The notes under the pieces were generated by a model. The model made no database searches. It saw only the letters and a program-made list of their open reading frames with translations, and was not told the origin of the DNA. A DNA stretch of 64,000 bases. Source: Dermatemys mawii. Taxonomy: Eukaryota; Chordata; Testudines; Dermatemydidae. Shown here in pieces: positions 55,901 through 64,000 of this stretch; the first letter of the stretch is position 1; every line of letters begins with the position of its first letter. Position numbers and translations under genes: made by a program. Where the stretch lies: contig ML677334.1 in NCBI GenBank assembly GCA_007922305.1, positions 19,335,234-19,399,233 on the forward strand, given 5' to 3'.

Positions 55901-57307
55901 CATGAAATTACATTACATAAGGGTTTATTTATGTAACCCTTCTGCCCATCAGAGTTGGCAGTAACAAGGGCCGGGTTCAGTATCCAGGGGTTCCATTCCA
56001 GTAGCACAATACAAAACCGGCTCGAGCCCCCACCCAGTGACCTGGGACAACCATATACCACCCCTCTGGGCGTCTGTAAGAGACAATACTTCCCCTCTTG
56101 CAAGCACAGAGTCTGAGTGTACCAAAAGCCTTTTAATAACAGGGAGAACCAATGTGGCATAATATTGGGGAAACACCACAAGCTAGGTTAATAAACCAAA
56201 CCATGAACCAGGAGCCCCCTCCCAGCAAATAGGCCGTGGCCTTCCCTTTGGCTCTTGAGTTCCACAACCCCAAAAAGTCACTCAATAGTCCCAAAAGTCC
56301 AACAGCTCAGGAGTCTCTGTTCTTGGTCAGTGCAGAGTTCAAAAGTCACTCGGCAGAGTCTTACCTCCCAGCCTGGGTGGAAATGGAGGGTAGGGCAAGG
56401 GGCACCTTAAGTGGTCCGAGGCCGACTGCGCCGCCTCTCTGTGGGGTTCCGCTGCAGCCCTCACCGCAATCCGCTCTGCTGGCCATCCCACGAAGTGCTC
56501 TGCTCGCCGATACTCGAACTGCTCTGCAGCACCAGTCACTCTGCTAGCCCTCCCTGCCAGCCGACACACGGACAGCTCTGCAGTGCCGGTCACTCCATCA
56601 GCAGCACAAATGGCTCCGCTAGTCAACACATGGACTGCTCTGCTGCGCCAGTCACTCCGCTAGCCGACACATGGACAGCTCGGCTGCACCAGCCACTCTG
56701 CACTATGTTCAAGCCCCCCAACTTGAGACAGTGCTCAGTGATTTCTTTAGCTCTTAGGTAATTTCTGCTCATAAGTGATTTCAGCATATAGCAGGGGAGC
56801 CTTAGTGCAGGTGCACCTGTGACCCTAAAGCAATTTCAGCTCAGCAGCCTGAACCCAGGCTCCTAATGGAAGCAAAATTTAACTCTGACATTCCACAGTG
56901 GAGAGAGGCAAGGTGCAATAGGCCTGTGGGGCCCTCAGGCAAAGCCCTCACCAAAAGGTGCTTGTCCCCAGCCTCTCTCAATCTCTCAGTGTTCTGAAAT
57001 GCCTGGCCCTTGCCCAGTGAGTGCTACCTAGATGATGGCGAGTCCCTCCATCATAACAAGGGCCAAGTACACGCCCATAGTCCTTCATTCACATAATCAG
57101 TGTAACATCACTTTATCATTCCTGCCCCAATAACATAGAAACTGGAGCCCCCACATCAGCCGAAGTGGCCATGTGGGCTGCTGTGAGCTCAGGCTAGGTG
57201 CAGTGGGTGTGTCTATGCAAATTGATCAGCCCCAAAGTTATTTTCCATAACTCACTGCAATTCCCATAATTCACCACCAGATGTCAGAATATATCTCATT
57301 CCTGACA
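55900..57307 (-). mobile_element. Retroviral-type LTR element, boundaries approximate
   Basis: The plus strand starts near tgtaacccttctgcccatca and runs through agttggcagtaacaagggcc to a far end ctcattcctgaca. On the minus strand this gives a tgtcaggaatgagatatatt head. I recognise both ends as frequent turtle LTR text. AATAAA on the minus strand (plus 55924-55929) sits at the lower edge. No matching target duplication was found, so more than one element may be involved. Confidence 0.5.
56440..56715. repeat. Irregular tandem repeats with 'gctctgctgcgccagtcactccgctagc' style units
   Basis: About seven units each start gctctgc or gctccgc, and several contain cagtcact and gccgacacatggaca. Unit length varies from 24 to 54 bp. 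The array lies inside the LTR-type element and creates false open frames on both strands. Confidence 0.6.
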
Positions 57308-58339
57308 CTGCTTACATTTATTTTATTATACTCACTATGACTGCACAAACATATTCCCTCTAAATACTCTCCTGTTGAATACAACATGATAAAGCTGTGT
57401 GCTAAAATGTAACCCCAAAGAAGTCACTTGTATGGTATATGTCTGCACAGACACACTTTCAAGAAAAGGGCTCCTTCATACAGCTAACAGACTTGGATTT
57501 TCAAAATACAAGACTAACTTATGCAGAATGAAGGTACCTGTTTATTTCAGAATTCCTTTTCTGATATCTCGGAGAAAGGGACCTTTTGGCTGAACATGAG
57601 TTATTAATTTTCATGGTGGGTCTCAGCGTGAAATAAACAAAAAACCCTTTGATTTTAAAAAAATGTTTCTACACATCAGCATCCACTGCACTGAGTGTGG
57701 CTCAGTTTGTGTATCAAGGGATGTTCTCTAATCCAGCCTTTAAATTAAACACGGATAGTAGCCCTCAACCTTCAGTACACAAAGCATCCGCAACTGCCTT
57801 GAATTAGAGAGAAACCTTCCGATATGGGAATATTTTAGCGCTCATTCCATGCATTCTTTGACAAGCCCATTTTGGGAGTCTTATATCCTCCACTTAAACA
57901 TCTGGTATTGGTCACTACTGGAGACCGAACACCAGGCTCAATTTGATTGTTTGTCTGACCTGACATGGCAGTATCCATATTCCTAATGGTTTTAAATGAG
58001 GATTCACAAGGCCTAATTGATCCCACCATTACTCCAGTTTTACACTGATATGCCTCATCTGAAATCTATGGAGTTGCACAGGTTTTAATCTGGAATAATG
58101 GAGTGGTGAATCAGTCCACAGAGAACATCCATCCAGCAGAAAGACAGACATTTGTGGTGTTTGGTGTAAGTTAAACACTAGCTGTACTTATTTAACACAA
58201 AAGAGAGTTGTAATGGACAACATCACCAGCCATTCTTACTGTAGGGCACTTGGTGTTATTTTTGCTTATCCTTCGTCTAATATACCATATCTTATAAGAT
58301 CATTGTATTCATCTTTTAAATCTCTAAGTTTGCTGTTTA
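57308..58339. other. Intergenic DNA, no gene seen
   Basis: AT-rich sequence with no recognisable exon or repeat. Confidence 0.4.
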
Positions 58340-59345
58340 AAATACATATAATGGTTCAATAATCAGGTTAAATTTTACAACAAAAATTTCTGGAACATAG
58401 TCAGGAGGAAGAGTAGGTTTAGGTAGGGAAACATATTGGGCACTGGGGTGGAGAACGTAGGCTAGAAGGAAAGGAAGGTGCAATCTCATTTATTTCTAAA
58501 CCTATTTATTGCTAAACAAATATATGGTATGTCAACAATCAAGGCAAACATTACAACAGAAAGTTTTGGAAATTGGTGGGGAGGAGGTGTAAGCATAAGT
58601 GATGAAACTTATAGACCTGTAAGAGTTGATGATGCAGGCTGGAAGGAAATGAAACTGTTCTTTATATCTCAACCTATCACCTGCCTAACAAACAGATCCA
58701 GAACGTGGCTGAGGACGTAAGTGATTTCTTCTCTCCAACAGGACTCTAAGGTAATGTAGATATTTGTGTAGACACAATTAGCTTTCTTTGAAACTTATTC
58801 TGAATTAGTTAAACCCTGGGCAGATTAAATGATAACATCCATGTCAAGCAGTAAAACAGGGCTTGCACATTTTCATCATGAGTTTAGTTTAGATTTCTGT
58901 TTTTAGAAAACAGAGTGCAAATATTATAAACTTCCACAGTTTTAAGAAAAAAATGCTGATAAGGGGCAAGATGAATCAAAGGAAGAATTTTCTTAGTTCC
59001 TTAAAATCTTGAATTAGATAAATAAGAATAAATCTCTGCCAGGTGGTAGTTCTTGCTGTTAGATGGCAAAAGAGCAAATTAGTGCGTCAAAGACTAAATT
59101 GTTGTTCCCCTGAAGGGGAAGATAAAAGATACTTTTAGTTTGCCACCTTCTTGTTTGACTTCTCATGACAAAAGAATGCATGACTTAGTATGTGTTTGAA
59201 TACTCCATAATGAACTATGTTGACAGTCAGAAAAACCTAAGAGGCCAAGGCCTGAGAGCCAGATGATCAAAAGTATTTGGACAACTAAAGATGCAATTTG
59301 GAATGTATTGGGATTTTCAAAAGCTCCTTAGCAGGTTAGGTGCCT
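58340..59345 (+). repeat. Displaced serpin-intron duplicate, inverted partner of 45480-46345
   Basis: Block Y (58340-58980) carries an internal diverged tandem doubling of about 180 bp (gtaggctagaaggaaaggaa and gcaggctggaaggaaatgaa). Block X (58985-59345) follows. Both are inverted relative to gene C, and the block order is reversed. No serpin exon is attached. Confidence 0.75.
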
Positions 59346-60405
59346 AAATCCTATTGAAATCAATCTCTAAATAATAATAGAGACCATGTGTGATTTGCAT
59401 GTCATACAAGTAGATAAGGATAGATTTACAGCAGAGTGTATAGGTCAGATATTCTAAGGGAGTCTGGAATTATTGTCAACTAGATACATTTTCCAGTTTC
59501 TGAGGAAAGTTTGCCCTTATACAGAGAAAACAACACTATCTGGAGACTAAGGTAAAATCCTGGCTCCACTGAATTCAACTGGAGTTGGGTGGTTGTTGTC
59601 AACCGAGCCAGGATTTCACCCCAAATCCCTGAGGGTATCAGATTCTGACAGTGAGTAGCAACTCACTGCTTGAGTCATCCCATTGGAATCAGCAGGACTA
59701 CCCCAGGAGAAAGTCCTATTCAACATCCATAAGGGTCTTTGAAAAACATATCAGAATCTGACCCCCTAGTATTTTCTTAGTGCTTAATCTGGCCAAAACT
59801 TTCACCAACTCCAATGAGAATTTAGACAGTGCAAGTTCTGAATAAAGAAAAAAATAAGGATTTTTTCCCATGATAGTACTGAATTCCGTATCAATGCACA
59901 ACATGTTAATAGGAAATGTAAGTGCATTTAGCAAATCATTAGCAGAGAAGAACATTAAGCTAGGAAATTCACAGGTTCCTGCAAACCAAAGTCAGCAGGA
60001 AACCACAACTAAATTGCAGTTGTCTAAAAGAGATACTATTTTACAGCTATAAATATGGAGGATAGAAGACTACAGCTGGGTTTTAAAAAAATAATTAATA
60101 AATCCAATTACAATTACCAGGTGACACACATGTGGTCAATCAAACACGTCATTCCAGAAATCTATGGGTCTTTGGCAGCCCTGTGCTTCCTATAACAGAT
60201 ATTAGGGTACTAAAGGAGTGTGGAGGACTGAAGAAGAAAACAATAGTTAACCAGTACTTTGAGGAAGGGTCTTTCTTTGGCTCCTAAAAACAAAAATCAA
60301 GTACTACTACTCCAGGAATCAAAAGCAAATGTGAATTCAATGAACCTTCTTAGCTGAATAATGTTATGCATGTTTTCCTTTTTCACTACCCACACTCTAT
60401 TCCAG
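59346..60405. other. Intergenic DNA upstream of the second duplication copy
   Basis: No exon or clear repeat was recognised. Confidence 0.4.
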
Positions 60406-60409
60406 AGGT

Positions 60410-60520
60410 CATCAACCTTTCAGAAGTGGTGTGCCAAGTCTTAATGTATTCACTGTAATTTAAAGTTTTACGTGCCAGTAATACATTTTAACATTTGTAG
60501 AAGGTCTCTCTCTATAAGGC
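60410..60520. mobile_element. Half copy of the 44250-44550 hAT-type element, reverse orientation
   Basis: The plus strand reads ccagaggtcatcaacctttc, agaagtggtgtgccaagtct and acgtgccagtaatacatttt, the reverse complement of the right part of the 44.25-kb element. It ends abruptly at the start of the segmental duplication. Confidence 0.75.
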
Positions 60521-61950
60521 TATATTACACTCCAACTGGGGGCTTATCAGTGCTGAATAGAGTGGAAAAAATATTTTTCATGTCTTGCTTACAAAATGAA
60601 AGGTGATGTTGTATAACACAATTTCAGAGGATCAGCAGTGGATAAGTATTTGGAAGGGGAAAACCACTAGATCATCCACTTGCATAGTGAAGAATCTCAC
60701 CTAAGATGAGGGAGACTCACATTCGAGTCCCTTCTCCAATGACCATATAATTTATATTAATTGGAAACGCTTCCATGGGAGAGACTCACTGCAGACTACC
60801 TGATAGCCCAGGCCTCTTGGCATTCTCCTGAGTGGTGAGAGATTCAAATTGAACTCACTGTTCCAAATCAGGCAGAGGGGGGCAACTGAACCTCAGTCTC
60901 CCACATCCCAGGTATATGCCCTAGCCTTTCGGCAGAAGTTATATGGACATTGCCACTACCTATATACTGGGCTCAAGATAAAGGGGGGGGGGGCAAGGAG
61001 CATGCCACCAGCCACTTAACAAATCTAACCTGAAATGCTTTTTTGGCCCAAATTCTTTGGTAAATTTGTGTCACATTTGTGAATAGTCTCAGGTTGACCA
61101 AGATCACATTTTTTAGCAGATAAACTATGTGTCAGAAAAACGTTACCCGAGTCTTTTTATCTATTTGTGAAAGTCATGGAATGCCTACCTGGGAAGAAAT
61201 CAAGGGTATCCCTTTTCAGAGTTAATGGAGATGGATTAGAGTATAATGTTCCTATCAGTCAATCCCAATTGGAAAATGCATTGCAATAAATATATGCTCA
61301 CACATCTTACGCAATGTATATTTCTTTTATAATAGAATAAGCTGATTCAGTAATACCTTATCACATATTAACCAGATCATTCTCTACCCATTGTGTGTTG
61401 TTACCTGGACACCAGTGGTCAAATTAGGCTCTCATTTACACCTGTGTATATCTCGATTAACTCCTCCGAAGTTGCTCTAACTATATCCGAGTGCAAAAGA
61501 GAGCCTAATGTGGCTCTGATAGCATACAAACGGAAACTGGAACATCAAATACTCCCTCTCAGGAAGCCTGATTTTGAACTCATACTGCTTTAAATAATGA
61601 GTACCTCCCCTGAAGTCAGATGGGGAGATGCATCAGCATGTTTCATTGCTATAAGAAACTGTGTTAGTAGAAGATTTTATTCATTTTAGTATTGTACATT
61701 AGCTGCAGAAGTGAAAGAAAAAGATAGTCTCAGTTTCCTGAGTGGAGAATTGGAGATGGAGCTGTTTTCTTAATGGGAAATCTTTTTTTAAATGTCTGTA
61801 TTGCAAGGTTCCCAAAACTTATGCCCAGGCCCACTCTGAGGCTAGACATAAGTGCATAACTTACAAGAAAGTCACTGAAATCTTCTGATGCAGTAAGAGG
61901 TTGAGAAATTAGATTGCTGAACTCTATTAATTTGGGGTTTTTTTCCTCAG

Positions 61951-62133
61951 AAGCTTTTCATTTTCACAATGAGTTCCATCAGTGAAGCAACTACCAGATT
62001 TTCCCTTGACTTTTTCAAAGTATTGAACAAAGATTTTCCATCTAATATCATCTATTCTCCTCTGAGTATCTCAGCTGCCCTGGGCATGGTCCTTCTTGGG
62101 GCCAGAGGTAATACTGCCTCCCAGATACAAAAG
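61951..62133 (+). CDS. Serpin E exon 2 (start codon)
   Basis: The acceptor is tttcctcag, ATG is at 61969 and the donor is gtaggt. The 55 codons start MSSISEATTRFSLDFFKVLN and end GNTASQIQK. It is one codon shorter than in gene A (PSN against PSDN). Confidence 0.9.
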
Positions 62134-64000
62134 GTAGGTGTCAATAAGTCATTTGTTTTATACCTTCATTTTTGTTCAACAATGGCAGACCATTCCCACG
62201 TGCAATGTCACCTGAGCTCCTCAAGCCTTTTATTTTCTTATAACTCAGAGAAGTTTCCTTTTCCATGAGTAATATAGCCTGCACAAGTAGCAATTGCCCT
62301 AGTTAAAGTCTGAAAGGCACTTCTGTATTGAATGGAACTGAACTTTATGGAACTGAAAGGGTTCCTGGCAGAAGCCGCAGGCTGAGAACATAATTGTGAA
62401 CTGGAAATATCATTTTCAGTCCAAGAACAAGTGATTTTCACCCCCTCAAGCCCTGATCTTGCAACAATGTGTATCATTACATATATGAGTAGTGCATAAT
62501 GGTACTTGGATGCGTTATTGTTTGTGAGACTACGGCCTATGTTGCAGCTTCACTTACCCTCTGCTGAGGTTGGTCTATTTTGGCCCATATGGATGTTCGA
62601 GCCTCTTGGCCAATAGCTCGTCACCAGCAGAAGATGTCATCTCAGATAAAACCCAGAGAAACATCTTCTCAATATTTGCAATTTCCAGCCCCTCATCTTC
62701 ATTTTACTCATACTGCCTGGTGACATTTCTGTGTTGTGCATTATATCAAACGCGAGAGATGTAACCTAACTGGTTATTTCAGAAATGTGTATATCTCATC
62801 TGTAGGGGCCTTTTTAGTTGCTTACTATGAACGTGCTGAGCATCAGATTTACTAATATTGAAGTGCCACAAGTTTCATCATAGTTATAAAAATATCATTT
62901 GAATATCAAGTTTGGCAAAAGTATTGGGATCCCGTGAGCCTCTATGAGTCACATTTTTCATTGGAAATGGGTTTGAATTGCTCAAGCTTGGATTGCACAC
63001 GAGTTAGTATTAATCAAGAAACATGCGGTATCAGTCTTTGAATACAACTGTCATTATTAGAACTTCCAGATAGATATTTTGTTGTGAAGGCTAGATGTGT
63101 GACCCAGTACAGCTAGTAACTGTAAAGGGATCTGCACATGAGAGAAATGAAATTAAAATAACAGCTTCCAATGCTATTGCCACAGAGATCAGTGGTACAA
63201 CTCCTGTCTGCTTAAATATAAGTGGGAGCTAACTCTACATTTGACAAACAAACACTGCATTTGTTGGAATTAAACCTAGAAATCTGATTTGTTCTTTACA
63301 TTTAGGTTTTGTAAAATATTAAGCTTTTATCCGTGTCCCAATCCTGCAATAGGATCCACTATTGCAGATTGCTGCATGCCTCCAGAAACCTCCTGAATTT
63401 ATTGCCTTATTGCAAGCTAGTGTAAAAAGGTGTACAAAGAGAATATTATGGGCATAAATAGGAATCACAATCATAGAAATATAGCTCACCCTTCTAGAGA
63501 TTTTAAGTAGTATCCATCAAATGGTTTATTGATTTTGATGTCAATGGATGGGCTGGGGCATCCAGTGGTAAAAGTTGAGAACACTGTCTTTTGAAAGCCT
63601 GATGCCATCTCCAGTAGAAAGGACAGTAGGTAAGACAGACAACTGAATTTTCTGTAACAAGTTCAGTTTCACACATTGTCATAAGTAAATCAATATAGTT
63701 TATGACTGTTGCAATGTTACATTTCCACCTCATGGTCTTCGCTTCACTGAACTTCAAGAAAATGAAAATCTAGGAACAGGAAGATCTTCTGAAGCAACAA
63801 GTGATGACAATTCAAAGAGCAGTCACAGACTACTTATTTCTCCTGAGCTGCCAGTATCTTAGAACAAATGCTGAAATTCGACAAACTTTGGAGAATTTGA
63901 ACCTATACTCAAAATTGGAAGATTAGAATTATAACATACAAATGGGGGGCGGGGAGGCTGCGATGGTAGGTGACAGAAGGTATAGGAAGAAGGATAAAAA
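61951..64000 (+). CDS. Clade-B serpin gene E, 5' part (runs off the window)
   Basis: This is a duplicate of gene A. Exon 2 (61951-62133) is intact. The CD-loop exon counterpart (63734-63853) is open for 40 codons, but the acceptor AG of gene A (cag) is cat here. Because that exon has phase 0 borders and a length divisible by three, skipping it would leave the frame intact. Whether E is functional depends on exons beyond the window. No signal peptide is seen, as usual for the clade. Confidence 0.7.
63734..63853 (+). pseudogene. Serpin E CD-loop exon counterpart with lost acceptor
   Basis: The text RFTELQENENLGTGRSSEAT, then SDDNSKSSHRLLISPELP aligns with the gene A exon (three bases deleted, one codon). 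The donor-like gtatct is kept, but the base triplet before the exon is cat instead of cag. Confidence 0.65.

Larger units (their letters stand above)
60520..64000 (+). repeat. Segmental duplication, copy 2 (partner 19440-22265)
   Basis: Collinear with 19440-22265 on the same strand and continuing off the window. It shares the CR1 remnant, the upstream region, serpin exon 2 and the CD-loop exon. Intron 2 is about 700 bp longer here (about 62308-63015). Confidence 0.85.

Noticed and set aside
56236..56761. 103- and 116-codon frames with repeated leucine/cysteine text
   Set aside because: They are created by the irregular tandem repeats inside the LTR-type element.
55932..57307. Calling an exact solo LTR with target duplication here
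   Set aside because: The ends look like TG...CA, but the flanks (attta and ctgct) do not match and a polyadenylation signal lies outside the assumed edge.
58478..58720. An open frame similar to a minus-strand frame at 45728-45949
   Set aside because: The similarity reflects duplicated intron DNA; stops and indels interrupt it and it has no family resemblance.

Overview
This is animal genomic DNA, almost certainly from a cryptodiran turtle. The window is intron-rich and full of interspersed repeats. It carries turtle-type tRNA-derived SINEs (the 'cctgtggcacctta' and 'cccacttcgtcggatgcat' blocks), several CR1 LINE 3' ends, hAT-type elements with 8-bp target duplications, and retroviral-type solo LTRs. 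I see no bacterial-style operon, rRNA, tRNA or CRISPR array. The species call is inference from repeat families; the gene calls rest on exon-by-exon translation with splice sites.

Layout. (1) 1-6.2 kb: the 3' end of a maestro HEAT-like repeat (MROH) family gene on the plus strand, seven exons with phase-consistent junctions except one exon that is a base out of frame. (2) 6.3-20 kb: a transposable-element graveyard. It holds two minus-strand retroviral LTR/leader junctions with a tRNA-His-type primer site, an unnamed transposon-like protein gene (10.1-11.8 kb, minus, broken by one stop and one frameshift), a dead Ty3/gypsy pol (13.3-15.3 kb), CR1 pieces, and an hAT element inserted in a CR1 tail. 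(3) 20.8-64 kb: a rearranged cluster of clade-B (ovalbumin-type) serpin genes, all incomplete or damaged inside the window.

Serpin cluster. A: plus, exons 2-4 only (20.85-22.88 kb). B: minus, six coding exons (39.6 to 23.9 kb), one frameshift, reactive loop removed by a SINE-type insertion. C: minus (48.08 to 42.87 kb), several stops and frameshifts, one exon missing. D: plus (51.66-54.95 kb), 3' half only, with an intact last exon carrying a good inhibitory hinge and a predicted P1 glutamine. E: plus, 5' half running off the window end (61.95 kb onward), a duplicate of A. C and D face away from each other as an inverted duplication whose middle is a CR1 interrupted by a solo LTR. B and C together form an inverted block sitting between the 5' half-gene A and the 3' half-gene D.

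Most remaining sequence is intron or intergenic DNA with old repeats. The main biological story is serpin birth-and-death by duplication, inversion and transposon insertion. The most open-ended item is the unnamed transposon-like protein at 10.1-11.8 kb.
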